NCBI GenBank assembly: GCA_004298405.1
Contig: SCSL01000037.1
Location: 1 to 33,271, forward strand
Source of the DNA: Patescibacteria group bacterium
GTDB lineage: Bacteria; Patescibacteriota; Patescibacteriia; UBA9934; GWF2-40-263
Reading direction: 5' to 3'
DNA: 33,271 bases
Shown here one piece after another: positions 20,374 to 28,250 of this stretch. The notes under the pieces are model-generated. The model saw only the letters and a program-made list of their open reading frames with translations. It was not told where the DNA came from and did no database searches. The position numbers and the translations under genes were made by a program. Within the stretch, counting starts at the first letter, position 1. Every line of letters starts with the position of its first letter.

Positions 20374-22278
20374 ATGCATACGTTCCTCTTGAAGGTCTCT
20401 CCTATCGCTCCCTCAAGAGCCGCGAGTAATTCGCTGGTTGGATTTGCCCTGCTCCTAGTTGTGGGGGGGCTTTTTTGTTTACCAATGGCGGCGCAGGCAG
20501 CTCCAAAGAATGGGTTTGAGGCGTTGCAGATTTCCGTCCCCCCATCTGGATTCGTGATGGAGCCGGGAGAAACTCAGGAAGTTCTTCTCACGTTTAAGAA
20601 CATCGGGACAAAGACTTGGACAAACTCTGGAAGTGCGTATGTTTCGATCTACACGTACGACCCCAAGTACCGTGTGAGCGATTTCAAGACCGACCATTGG
20701 ATCGATTACACACAAGCGGCTTTGTTGAAGGAATCGAGTGTTCCGGTTGGGTCTATCGGATCAATCTCTCTGGTACTGAAGGCTCCAAAGTCTGAAGGAA
20801 CGTATGAGGAGACGTTTCATCTCGCGGCAGAAGATGTTGCTTGGATTCCTGGCGGGGAATTTACCTTGACAATCAATGTCACGGACGAGGAAGAAGAGGA
20901 ACCGAGCATTGGTTCGCAAGATCTTTCGTTGGAAAATCCTCTGAGTGATGGGGAGGCATCACCGGAAAGCAATGGATTGTCTGCGACTGTGCTCTTGCGT
21001 TCCGAAAAGTCTGTCGAAGCGCAAGCGGGTGAAGTGATTCCCTACAAAGTCGGAGTCAAAAACACAGGAACCGTTACCTGGGGGACGCGCGAGATTGTGA
21101 CAACTGGCTACTCGATCGCGAGTGTGGACACAGCTCACGCGTCGTGGGTGAGTGATACACAACTCGTGATGAACACGGCGGGAAGCGTGAAACCAGGAGG
21201 CCTTGATCTTCTCGCCTTCACATTCACCGCCCCCACATCAAACGGATCGCATACTATCCGTTATCAAATGGCAGTCGACGATACCGTGATTCCAGATTTT
21301 TATATCGATATTCCTGTGGAAGTGACCGGTGGTTCCCCAGAGATCATCGACGATGAGGTAACAGTGGAAGAAGGGGATGTGAAATCAGACCGAATGATCG
21401 ACGAGCCGATCGTGCGAATCGGGTTGCTCACCATCGACGAGGAAACGGATTGGGTGACAGAGATTAGCTGTGACTCGACGTGGAAACTGGTCGACAGTGA
21501 AGGTGGGCTTCTTGGGGAGATGGAAGAGGACGAGATGGTACGAGCGTTTTACAAGAACCAACGCTATTACTTTAATCGAGGGAGGGGAATCGAGGAGACC
21601 TATAAGTATTTGCGATTCGAGCCCGACGACGAAGACGCCATCTGCACGATTGAAAATTTTGATCGTCGAGAAACGCGTGGAGCGTCCTATGCGCTCAACC
21701 AGTTTCGAGACACACTCGAACTCCAGTACATTCCTTACAAGGACGAAGTCTGGGTCATCAACGAACTGCCCATCGAAGAGTACTTGTATGGATTGGGAGA
21801 AACGTCCAATGCCTCACACGAAGAATTTAAGAAGTCGCTCATTACCGTGGCTCGCACCTATGCCCTGTACCACTGGGAACGAAACACCAAACACAATGGC
21901 TATTTTCACATGAACGCGTACGCGGATGATCAAGTCTACTTTGGCTACGAGTACGAAAAAAATAATCCGCTGATTCGGGAGGCCGTCGAAGATACACGCG
22001 GCGTAACAGTCAATTATGACGGGCGAACCGCACTTACTCCCTACTTTTCGCGCTCAGACGGTCGCACGCGATCCTGGAGTGAAGTCTGGGGTGGATCGGT
22101 TGCCTGGCTCATTGGAGTTGAGGCTCCGTGTGATAAAGAACGAGGATACACACTGTGGGGACATGGCGTCGGAATGGGCGCGACCGAGGCATTGTGCATG
22201 GCCAACAATGGCGATGATTGGGGAGAGATTTTGCACTATTTTTACACAGATATTGATTTAACAAAACGATGGGACTAA
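20374..22278 (+). CDS. SpoIID/LytB-domain protein with two NBR1-type Ig domains
   Basis: 634 residues, exported. Signal peptide with hydrophobic core about 20-43 (SLVGFALLLVVGGLFCLPMAAQA). Ig-like domain 1 about 50-165 (VLLTFKNIGTKTWTNSGSA; SISLVLKAPKSEGTYEETF). An acidic linker (DEEEEEPS) follows, then Ig-like domain 2 about 205-322 (GVKNTGTVTWGTRE; FTFTAPTSNGSHTIRY), both of the NBR1 central-domain type. The SpoIID domain covers about 345-630: VRIGLL, INELPIEEYLYGLGE (with the catalytic Glu region), SLITVARTYALYHW, PYFSRSDGRT and WGHGVGMGATEA. SpoIID enzymes cleave glycan strands of peptidoglycan. It overlaps the carboxypeptidase gene by 10 nt, so the pair probably remodels the wall together. 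Confidence 0.9.
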   Translation: MHTFLLKVSPIAPSRAASNSLVGFALLLVVGGLFCLPMAAQAAPKNGFEALQISVPPSGFVMEPGETQEVLLTFKNIGTKTWTNSGSAYVSIYTYDPKYRVSDFKTDHWIDYTQAALLKESSVPVGSIGSISLVLKAPKSEGTYEETFHLAAEDVAWIPGGEFTLTINVTDEEEEEPSIGSQDLSLENPLSDGEASPESNGLSATVLLRSEKSVEAQAGEVIPYKVGVKNTGTVTWGTREIVTTGYSIASVDTAHASWVSDTQLVMNTAGSVKPGGLDLLAFTFTAPTSNGSHTIRYQMAVDDTVIPDFYIDIPVEVTGGSPEIIDDEVTVEEGDVKSDRMIDEPIVRIGLLTIDEETDWVTEISCDSTWKLVDSEGGLLGEMEEDEMVRAFYKNQRYYFNRGRGIEETYKYLRFEPDDEDAICTIENFDRRETRGASYALNQFRDTLELQYIPYKDEVWVINELPIEEYLYGLGETSNASHEEFKKSLITVARTYALYHWERNTKHNGYFHMNAYADDQVYFGYEYEKNNPLIREAVEDTRGVTVNYDGRTALTPYFSRSDGRTRSWSEVWGGSVAWLIGVEAPCDKERGYTLWGHGVGMGATEALCMANNGDDWGEILHYFYTDIDLTKRWD

Positions 22279-23333
22279 TTCGTCGAATAGGACTTCTGGG
22301 ACTGATAACCGCCGCAATCCCTGCGGCGGTTTTGGCACAGGAGGATCCGCTCGAACAGATTTATTTACAACGTTCTGATCTTCAAGTTGCTTTTGATCCA
22401 AAAACAAAGCAGGCGATTCCGGGGACGGCGGCGGGGTTCCTTCTTGACCTTGAAGACTGGGCAATCCAGTACGGCTGGATGGAACATGAGGAGCTTGTCT
22501 CGTATGGACCAGAGCAGGGAGATGGTGTGCCCGTGCGAGTCGATGCAAGTGAGATTGAGGCGTCGATCGAGTCAGTTGCCTATGTCGTCATGGATCGTTC
22601 GACAGGCAAGATCCTTACGGTTAAAAACGAGAATAAAGTCTGGCCGATTGCGAGTCTCACCAAGCTGGTGACCTCTGATGTTGTCTTAGATTATGAGATT
22701 TCCATGGATCAGGTTGCCGATGTTCGTACGACCGACGATGTGGGAGGAGCGAAGCTTTACGTTGAGGACGGCGACCTATTCTCTGTTCAAGATCTTTTCT
22801 ACGCGACGCTTGTTGCCAGTGCCAACAATGCCGCCAATGCGCTTTCGCGTACGACCGGTTTGTCACGCGCGGAGTTTCTTGAAGAGATGAATGCGCGTGC
22901 GCAAGCGCTCGGGCTCAATCAAACAGCCTTCGTCGATCCCACCGGTATTGAGCTTGGAAATGTTTCAACGGTGCGTGAAATGACGCGGCTCGCTTCGGAC
23001 ATTCTTCAACGCGATGAGATGAGGCGTTTCACGTCGACGTACACGAAGTACATTACGGATCTGACACAAGAGACTCAGAAGAAAATGACAAACACGAATT
23101 GGATGCTTTGGAAATCAGAATATGATGACCTGTATGTGACAGGGGGAAAAACGGGATACTTGGATGAGTCAGGCTGGAACCTTGTCGTTACGCTCAGACC
23201 CATGCAGGGAGATGCGGATACAGAGTTACTCATCGTCGTATTTGGTGCGCCATCTCGAGAAACTTCTTTTGAAGATGCCAATGCGCTTGCCGACTGGGCA
23301 TGGGAGGTTCATGAATGGCAAAAACAAAACTAG
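22269..23333 (+). CDS. D-alanyl-D-alanine carboxypeptidase (peptidase S11)
   Basis: 354 residues with a signal peptide (IGLLGLITAAIPAAVLAQ). All three penicillin-binding motifs are present: SLTK with catalytic S129 and K132, SAN at 184-186, and KTG at 294-296 within VTGGKTGYL. It trims the terminal D-Ala from peptidoglycan stem peptides on the outer face of the membrane. No clear C-terminal membrane anchor is visible, unlike classical DacA. It starts inside the end of the SpoIID gene and is probably translated by coupling; its ATG is preceded by G, one of only two exceptions to the T rule among resident genes. Confidence 0.93.
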   Translation: MGLIRRIGLLGLITAAIPAAVLAQEDPLEQIYLQRSDLQVAFDPKTKQAIPGTAAGFLLDLEDWAIQYGWMEHEELVSYGPEQGDGVPVRVDASEIEASIESVAYVVMDRSTGKILTVKNENKVWPIASLTKLVTSDVVLDYEISMDQVADVRTTDDVGGAKLYVEDGDLFSVQDLFYATLVASANNAANALSRTTGLSRAEFLEEMNARAQALGLNQTAFVDPTGIELGNVSTVREMTRLASDILQRDEMRRFTSTYTKYITDLTQETQKKMTNTNWMLWKSEYDDLYVTGGKTGYLDESGWNLVVTLRPMQGDADTELLIVVFGAPSRETSFEDANALADWAWEVHEWQKQN

Positions 23334-23358
23334 AGATCATGGAAAAACTTAGGATGTT

Positions 23359-23994
23359 TTATGCGGCCAGGTTTTTACACCGGAAAAGTTTCGTCCGAAT
23401 CGGATAGAGGAAGAACACGCCCAGGAGACTCACGGTTACCACCACAACAATGAGCGATTTGTAGCCGATGGTTGTCGCAAAGATTCCTCCTAATGAGGCG
23501 GCAATGGCAGAACTGAAGTCGACGAGGGTGAAGTAGATGCCCCATTCTGTTCCCTCTCGAGTCTTATCAATGTGTCGGGTGAAGATAGCCATATAGGAAG
23601 GGAACGTGAAGGCAAGAGCCACGCCATAAAGAAATTGCACGGCGTACAGTTGGAGGGGCGTATGAATGAAGAGATAGAGGATAGGAATAATGGCGCCAGC
23701 AAGCGAACCAAAAAAAATGAACTGGAAATCGTCATCTTCGCCGCAGACGCGATCAATGATCGCCGCCGCGGGGATTTGTAAGACACTTTTGGTCACGAGA
23801 AAAATAGAAGCGGCCGCTCCTGCGACGGCTGCGTTCCCGCCTTCGATGAAGTCTACGATGAAGAGGGCAAAAATAGGTCCCAAAAGCCCGAGAGCGCCAA
23901 TCCAGATGACATCCGAAAGGATAAGGCATCGGATGACAAGATTCATGTTTTTCAGGAGGTATTCGCGGATATGCACTGAACGTTTTGCGGGCAT
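23359..23994 (-). CDS. Half-size MFS-like membrane protein
   Basis: 211 residues with six hydrophobic helices, half of a usual 12-helix MFS transporter. The first helices (LILSDVIWIGALGLLGPIFALFIVDFI) and the loop IPAAAIIDRVCGEDDDFQF fit the motif-A region of MFS proteins, and MAIFTRHIDKTREGTEWGIYFTLVD fits the central part. The C-terminus is short and basic. It might work as a dimer, or be a shortened non-transporting relative; the substrate cannot be told. It follows the bPH gene by 2 nt, as the last gene of the ruvB unit, and is convergent with the carboxypeptidase gene. Confidence 0.7.
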   Translation of the reverse strand: MPAKRSVHIREYLLKNMNLVIRCLILSDVIWIGALGLLGPIFALFIVDFIEGGNAAVAGAAASIFLVTKSVLQIPAAAIIDRVCGEDDDFQFIFFGSLAGAIIPILYLFIHTPLQLYAVQFLYGVALAFTFPSYMAIFTRHIDKTREGTEWGIYFTLVDFSSAIAASLGGIFATTIGYKSLIVVVVTVSLLGVFFLYPIRTKLFRCKNLAA

Positions 23995-23996
23995 AC

Positions 23997-24578
23997 CTAT
24001 TTGACCACACTTTTTACTTTTCCCTGCGCGACCGCTCCAAGGGAGCTGAGCCGCCGTTTATCCTCTTCCACAAGACGAGTAATAAGTTCTTTCACGTGTT
24101 CTGGATCGTCGATATTTTTAAAGTGAAATCGTCCCTTCTCTCCTGCTGTTTGTACGTATACTTGTCCATACGTAAAAATTGTTTGGAGAATACCGTGAAT
24201 TTCAGCCGTCGTATCCTGAACGGCCGCCAGGTCTAGTTCTGAGGCGGTGCGATTGAAAAGTCCTTCTTGTTCAATGTTGATGATTCGTTCGTTGGTGATG
24301 ATCCAGGTATCCAAGTAGTAATCGGTGAATTCAAGAAAAGCCACGAGCCAGATAGAGAGGAAGTAGATACTTCCGATGATGGCGAGGAATGGACCGATCA
24401 CGGGATGCGCAAGCCAATCCGCGACCGTCTTTTCAAAATAGAATCCAATCGCAAGGGGGATGCTCAGAAGCAAAAAGAATGCGCTTCCAATTGCCAAGAG
24501 GGCAAACCAATGCCGACGCAAAAAAAGGATAACATGTTCATCGGGTCGTTGGTTGGGGAGATGGTCAAGCCGCATCAT
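23997..24578 (-). CDS. bPH2 (YdbS-like) domain membrane protein
   Basis: 193 residues. Two membrane helices (FALLAIGSAFFLLLSIPLAIGF and FLAIIGSIYFLSIWLVAFLEF) are followed by a bacterial pleckstrin-homology-like domain (PF03703): YYLDTWIITNERIINIEQEGLFNRTASELDLAAVQDTTAEIHG, then YGQVYVQTAGEKGRFHFKNI. The T-N-x-R-I and Q-D segments are typical. The function of these proteins is largely unknown. It overlaps the 94-residue gene upstream by four bases (ATGA) and is likely coupled to it. Confidence 0.8.
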   Translation of the reverse strand: MMRLDHLPNQRPDEHVILFLRRHWFALLAIGSAFFLLLSIPLAIGFYFEKTVADWLAHPVIGPFLAIIGSIYFLSIWLVAFLEFTDYYLDTWIITNERIINIEQEGLFNRTASELDLAAVQDTTAEIHGILQTIFTYGQVYVQTAGEKGRFHFKNIDDPEHVKELITRLVEEDKRRLSSLGAVAQGKVKSVVK

Positions 24579-24859
24579 AGGGCGGGGAAAAGTGTTTCAT
24601 CGGAAAATGTTGCCGCGTCATTCAATGAGATGGGGAGCGTCCAGTCGTATTCCATCAGAAGCATGGTTGAACCTGCCACAAGAAGAATCGTTCCTCCGGT
24701 AAAAATTGTGATAATGAGGTAGAGACCAAAGCCATACACACCGTATCGAACCAAGTGGTAGATGTTGAAGAGGCTGTAAAGGAGATAAAACAACATATAT
24801 GCCCCAAACACAAAGAGAAATACATAGATCGGAATGTGGATGTTGGGAATGTCAAACAT
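24575..24859 (-). CDS. Small hypothetical membrane protein
   Basis: 94 residues with two clear hydrophobic helices (IYVFLFVFGAYMLFYLLYSLF and LYLIITIFTGGTILLVAGSTML) and a short polar C-terminus. Not recognised. It starts 7 nt after the ruvB stop and overlaps the bPH gene, so it is a member of the ruvB unit. It could be a partner of the bPH membrane protein. Confidence 0.65.
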   Translation of the reverse strand: MFDIPNIHIPIYVFLFVFGAYMLFYLLYSLFNIYHLVRYGVYGFGLYLIITIFTGGTILLVAGSTMLLMEYDWTLPISLNDAATFSDETLFPAL

Positions 24860-24866
24860 ACTACTG

Positions 24867-25877
24867 TTATGTTATCACATGTTTGTATCCATGTTCGGTT
24901 ACCACACGTCCACGCGGTGTGCGGGCGAGGAACCCAATTTGGATAAGGAACGGTTCATGGACGTCCTCGATCGTTTGGACTTCTTCTTGGGTAGCCGCCG
25001 CAATGGTTGAGAGACCCACGGGGCCTCCGCCAAATTTTTCGATGATGGTGGTGAGGATACGCCGGTCCGTTTGGTCGAGCCCCATGTGGTCGACGGTAAG
25101 TTTCTTGAGAGCCTCCTCACAAAGAGATTCTGAAATCTGTCCGTCGCTTCGAACTTCTGCAAAGTCTCGCACACGTCGCAGGAGACGATTGGCAATGCGA
25201 GGCGTTTTGCGGGAACGTGTTGCGAGAATGTCGATGGCCTGTGGGTCGATGGCGGTTCCCAAGAGATAGGCACTTCGTTTTACAATTGAACCAATATGTT
25301 CATCCTCATAGAAGTTGAGATGGTGGGTCACACCGAATCGGTCGCGCAGAGGTCCTGTGAGTAGGGAGAGACGTGTCGTGGCGCCAATCAAGGTGAAGCG
25401 CTCAAGGTTGAGTCGCAGGGTGCGCGCGGTTGGACCCTTACCCACGATGATATCTAAGGCGTAATCCTCCATGGCTGGATACAGAATTTCCTCGATCGTT
25501 TTATTGAGGCGATGAATTTCGTCGATAAACAGAATGTCACCGCGACCAAGATTTGAGAGGATCGCGGCCAGATCACCGACACGCTCGAGTGCTGGTCCAG
25601 AGGTTACGCGTATCTGTGAGCCCATCTCATGGGCGATGATGTGAGCGAGAGTGGTCTTCCCAAGACCAGGGTTCCCGTAGAGCAGGACATGCTCGATCGG
25701 TTCCTGACGCTTTTTGGCGGCTTCGATGAAGATCGAAAGGTTTTCCTTGATGTCGTCTTGACCGACAAAATCCTGAAGGGTCTGTGGTCGCAACCCAACC
25801 TCAAACTCCCGCTCCTCATTTGGGGCCTCGGTTGCCACGATTCGCTCTGGGATCTCCATTTCTTCACGTTCGATCAT
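24867..25877 (-). CDS. ruvB: Holliday junction branch migration helicase RuvB
   Basis: 336 residues, normal length. AAA+ motor that drives branch migration with RuvA during recombination repair. [11 protein letters not shown] opens the AAA+ core. Walker A is GNPGLGKT (residues 68-75), Walker B is ILFIDEIH (D119, E120), sensor 1 is LIGATTR, the arginine finger region is RDRFGV, and the C-terminal winged-helix part includes [28 protein letters not shown] lies 2 nt before the ATG at 25877; a second ATG at 25859 is possible. It heads a unit with three membrane-protein genes, and a dispersed palindromic repeat lies just upstream. Confidence 0.97.
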   Translation of the reverse strand: MIEREEMEIPERIVATEAPNEEREFEVGLRPQTLQDFVGQDDIKENLSIFIEAAKKRQEPIEHVLLYGNPGLGKTTLAHIIAHEMGSQIRVTSGPALERVGDLAAILSNLGRGDILFIDEIHRLNKTIEEILYPAMEDYALDIIVGKGPTARTLRLNLERFTLIGATTRLSLLTGPLRDRFGVTHHLNFYEDEHIGSIVKRSAYLLGTAIDPQAIDILATRSRKTPRIANRLLRRVRDFAEVRSDGQISESLCEEALKKLTVDHMGLDQTDRRILTTIIEKFGGGPVGLSTIAAATQEEVQTIEDVHEPFLIQIGFLARTPRGRVVTEHGYKHVIT

Positions 25878-25879
25878 AC

Positions 25880-25926
25880 TCCGGTTCCCCTCCTTTTTAA
25901 GGAGGGGCTAGGGGTGGTTACGAGTC
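25880..25926. repeat. Dispersed palindromic repeat upstream of ruvB
   Basis: CCCCTCCTTTTTAAGGAGGGG forms a hairpin (CCCCTCCTT/AAGGAGGGG) followed by CTAGGGGTGGTTACGAG. This type of repeat is familiar to me from many bacterial genomes. It is distinct from the GCTTTAGC family. Confidence 0.65.
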
Positions 25927-25955
25927 CATTATGCCTGCGACCGAGTTCGTGAGCA

Positions 25956-25991
25956 AATAAAAACACTCTTGATCCCAAGAGCGTTTTTATT
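25956..25991. terminator. Bidirectional terminator after tRNA-Leu
   Basis: AATAAAAACACTCTTG pairs with CAAGAGCGTTTTTATT around ATCC, with one mismatch. T-runs on both strands. Confidence 0.9.
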
Positions 25992-26076
25992 GGTGGGCCG
26001 GGAGGGGATCGAACCCTCATGAGGTTTCCCTCACGACATTTTAAGTGTCGAGCGTATACCATTCCGCCACCGGCCC
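25991..26076 (-). tRNA. tRNA-Leu (TAA)
   Basis: 86 nt on the minus strand. Acceptor GGGCCGG pairs with CCGGCCC, discriminator A, encoded CCA. The anticodon stem CGACA/TGTCG holds CTTAAAA, anticodon TAA. Long variable arm. Its first 23 nt are nearly repeated at 26593-26615 beyond an HNH gene. Confidence 0.95.
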
Positions 26077-26082
26077 ATTTGT

Positions 26083-26556
26083 TTATCCTCTTCGTTTGTT
26101 TCTGCCACGATGCGTTGGTTTTAAGCTATGGCAGTTTGGGCAGAGAATTCGTAAATTCACCAACCGGTTGTCATGCTTATCTCCATTGACGTGGTCTAGT
26201 TCCAATGGGATTCTCCCATCTTCTGATTTTTTTGCCCAGCCGCATTCTTCACACCTCACTTTTTTTAGACCTACTCGAAAAAGTCTTTTTTTGAGCTTGA
26301 AACTTTGATAGAGGCTTCCTTTGACCAAAACATCATCAAGCGACTGGACATACCTATTTGGATGTCTAAGTCCTCGAGACCAAGCCCTTCCTTTAAAGTG
26401 ACTAATATCAATCTTGAGTTCAGCAAGGTAACGTTTTATCTGATCGTAGTTTCCTCCTGCTGGAACCAAGCCAAGCTTTTCAATCACTTGTCTAAAACTG
26501 ATTGATTCCTTTGCAGCCTTTATTAGTGCGGGATTTGTCCACTTCTTTTTTCTCAT
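26083..26556 (-). CDS. HNH endonuclease (homing-type, free-standing)
   Basis: 157 residues. The C-terminal third is an HNH nuclease: CEECGW (first Cys pair), LELDHVNGDKHDNRLVNLRILCPNCHS with the catalytic His (DHVNG), the Asn (NLRIL) and the second Cys pair CPNC, then a basic tail. The first about 55 residues (ALIKAAKESISFRQVIEKLGL; NYDQIKRYLAELKIDISHF) look like the helical DNA-binding part seen in phage and intron HNH enzymes. An extended -10 (TGATACAAT, TACAAT at 26574-26569) gives a start about 6 nt before the ATG. It lies between an intact tRNA-Leu and a partial copy of its 5' end, which suggests it arrived as a mobile gene. Confidence 0.88.
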   Translation of the reverse strand: MRKKKWTNPALIKAAKESISFRQVIEKLGLVPAGGNYDQIKRYLAELKIDISHFKGRAWSRGLRHPNRYVQSLDDVLVKGSLYQSFKLKKRLFRVGLKKVRCEECGWAKKSEDGRIPLELDHVNGDKHDNRLVNLRILCPNCHSLKPTHRGRNKRRG

Positions 26557-26592
26557 ATGGTACAGGCAATTGTATCATATAAATTAGGTTCC

Positions 26593-26615
26593 TATACCAT
26601 TCCGCCACTCGCCCA
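26593..26615 (-). pseudogene. Truncated tRNA-Leu 5' fragment (direct repeat)
   Basis: TATACCATTCCGCCAC then TC then GCCCA matches 26055-26077 (TATACCATTCCGCCAC, CG, GCCCA) with two changes. On the minus strand it is the acceptor 5' strand (GGGCGAG) and D-arm start of a tRNA-Leu. The rest of that tRNA is missing and the sequence runs into the HNH region. The two changes fall in the acceptor stem, so the original tRNA differed from the present one. Confidence 0.75.
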
Positions 26616-26624
26616 CACGGGAAA

Positions 26625-26653
26625 AGGGTAGCAAAGAAGCGGCTTTACGCCAA
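26625..26653 (-). promoter_or_regulatory. Promoter upstream of the tRNA-Leu fragment
   Basis: On the minus strand TTGGCG (26653-26648), 17-nt spacer, TACCCT (26630-26625), 10 nt before the fragment's 5' end. This is the placement expected for an original tRNA-Leu promoter, now separated from the intact tRNA by the HNH gene. Confidence 0.5.
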
Positions 26654-27394
26654 GGTTCGGTGATGGGCTCGTTTCTGTTTTAGTCGTTTTTTGTCTGTAG
26701 GAGAGAGTTTCTCCGTCGCATACGAAAAGGTAATCGCCGGGAGCTCGAGGACATGAGATTCGAGGAACGTGAGGGTTTCGCGCGGCCAGAGTTTGTGCGC
26801 TTCACGCAATTGCCAGCCCACGCCTTTTTGGACATAGAGATCTTTGTCCTGGAGGAGCGGCTCGATGAGAGACAAGACGACTCTGCGTGAAGGAGGACTG
26901 CGTCGAGGACTTGCGTAGTAGATGGTCGAGACGACCGAAGCGCGACGCTTCCATGGGTTCGTTGAGCGATTCCATTGTTGAAGTATTGGTTCAATCAGCG
27001 TTCCGTGTTGTTCATAGAGAATCGACACCAACTGGCAGAGTTGGTCGGCATGCGCCCAGTTTTCGATGCGCTCCATCCATCCTCTGAAGATACGGAAATG
27101 TTTTTGGGTGAGCGTCGACGACTTCCATCGGTAGTAGATGAGCGGCAGGCTCATGACGTCATGGAGCTTTGTGTGGTTCCAGATCTGATTCCAAATTTCG
27201 AGAATCTCCTTATCTGTTTTGTCGTAGAAAGAAAATCCATCACGGACGAGCCGGTTGAGGTCAGGCATCCGCACGGCAAGAAACTTCAGATTCGTTCTGG
27301 TGATCGGCTGGAAGGACGCTTTGTAGGGCGCGTCGACCGGAAGTTTACGGACGCGCGCTTCGACCTCATGGAGGGGGTTTGCTTGACGAGGCAT
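26645..27394 (-). CDS. AlkD-like DNA alkylation repair protein (HEAT-like repeats)
   Basis: 249 residues from ATG 27394; a longer frame to 27640 only overlaps the divergent gene. It matches the DNA alkylation repair family (PF08713): FLAVRMPDLNRLVRDG, IWNQIWNHTKLHDVMSLPLIYY, WAHADQLCQL, NPWKRRASVVSTIYYA and KGVGWQLREAHKLW, the last two being the helices that line the DNA-binding groove with Trp, Arg and Asp. AlkD removes N3- and N7-alkylpurines. Substrate range here is inferred. It is divergent from the desaturase-like gene with only 25 nt between, where a perfect palindrome overlaps its start codon. Cytoplasmic. Confidence 0.82.
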   Translation of the reverse strand: MPRQANPLHEVEARVRKLPVDAPYKASFQPITRTNLKFLAVRMPDLNRLVRDGFSFYDKTDKEILEIWNQIWNHTKLHDVMSLPLIYYRWKSSTLTQKHFRIFRGWMERIENWAHADQLCQLVSILYEQHGTLIEPILQQWNRSTNPWKRRASVVSTIYYASPRRSPPSRRVVLSLIEPLLQDKDLYVQKGVGWQLREAHKLWPRETLTFLESHVLELPAITFSYATEKLSPTDKKRLKQKRAHHRTLA

Positions 27395-27404
27395 ATCGAT
27401 ATGC
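27391..27404. promoter_or_regulatory. Palindrome between divergent genes (possible operator)
   Basis: GCATATCGATATGC is a perfect 14-nt palindrome in the 25-nt gap between the AlkD-like (minus) and desaturase-like (plus) genes. It covers the AlkD ATG. A dimeric repressor site is possible; no other evidence. Confidence 0.35.
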
Positions 27405-27419
27405 AAAAATGGGATCACT

Positions 27420-28250
27420 ATGTTATTTGAGACAGCCAAAGACGTTCTAGATTGGTACCAGAAAGGGGATCGCGTGATCACCAAGTCTTTTATCGATGGA
27501 GTTCCATGGGGAGAGATCAAGAGGCATCCCATCGACGAGAAATTTTTTCCGGTTCTTTTGTACATGCGTGATATCGAGACGATGACGACGCGGTATTTTG
27601 ATGAACTCATGAAGAGTGCGACAGGGAAGGAGCTGGTCATTCGTCAGTTCATGGAGCAGTGGGCGACAGAGGAACCAGTGCATGGCCAACTGCTCAGTCG
27701 ATTCTTGGAAGAGGCCGGTTGTCCTCAAGAAAAAGACTGGAAGCAAAAAGGGTTTGACGGACTCACACTCTCGTACCGATTACGGAGCAAGATTCAAGAA
27801 TGGATCACGCTTCCGTTTGGGAAGAACTTTACGAGCGTGCACATGAGCTGGGGCGCCATTCACGAGTACTCAACACTCACAGGATACAGACGGTTATGGG
27901 AGCTGGCGAAACACCCGATCCTTGAGTACATCCTCAAAGCCATTGCTCGAGAGGAGGCCAAGCACGCGATGTTTTACTGGAGTGTGGCTCACATCCAGTT
28001 AAAAGACTCACCATTTCGTCAACAACTTGCGCGATATCTCATCGAGAAGTTTTGGAAGCCCGTTGGGGAAGGAGTGAAGACCCAAGCCGAGAGTAATGTC
28101 GTTATCCGTACCCTGTTTTCTGGAAAGGATGGGGTCGAGCAGATTCGTACCTACGTGAATAATCGTATAGCTCAACTTCCAGGATTCGAGACGTTTACCC
28201 ATGTAACTGAGCGTATCGGGCGGACGTCCCTGAACCACTCAATGATTTAG
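27420..28250 (+). CDS. Acyl-ACP desaturase-like diiron protein (ferritin-like fold)
   Basis: 276 residues. Four-helix diiron ligands can be read in order: a Glu in RDIETMTTRYFDEL, E-E-P-V-H in WATEEPVHGQLL, a Glu in WGAIHEYSTLTGY and the E-E-A-K-H of IAREEAKHAMFYW. Spacing matches the plant/mycobacterial acyl-ACP desaturase family (PF03405), in which the di-iron centre inserts a double bond into acyl chains. A related oxygenase role is possible. Desaturation needs ferredoxin electrons, and the window has a ferredoxin and reductase, but no link is shown. ATG 27420 (CACTATG). It converges with polX and the two coding ends overlap by 56 nt. Confidence 0.8.
   Translation: MLFETAKDVLDWYQKGDRVITKSFIDGVPWGEIKRHPIDEKFFPVLLYMRDIETMTTRYFDELMKSATGKELVIRQFMEQWATEEPVHGQLLSRFLEEAGCPQEKDWKQKGFDGLTLSYRLRSKIQEWITLPFGKNFTSVHMSWGAIHEYSTLTGYRRLWELAKHPILEYILKAIAREEAKHAMFYWSVAHIQLKDSPFRQQLARYLIEKFWKPVGEGVKTQAESNVVIRTLFSGKDGVEQIRTYVNNRIAQLPGFETFTHVTERIGRTSLNHSMI

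Noticed and set aside
26055-26615. A group I intron in tRNA-Leu carrying the HNH gene.
   Set aside because: The downstream tRNA-Leu is complete on its own and the upstream piece duplicates its 5' end; an intron would split, not duplicate, the exon.
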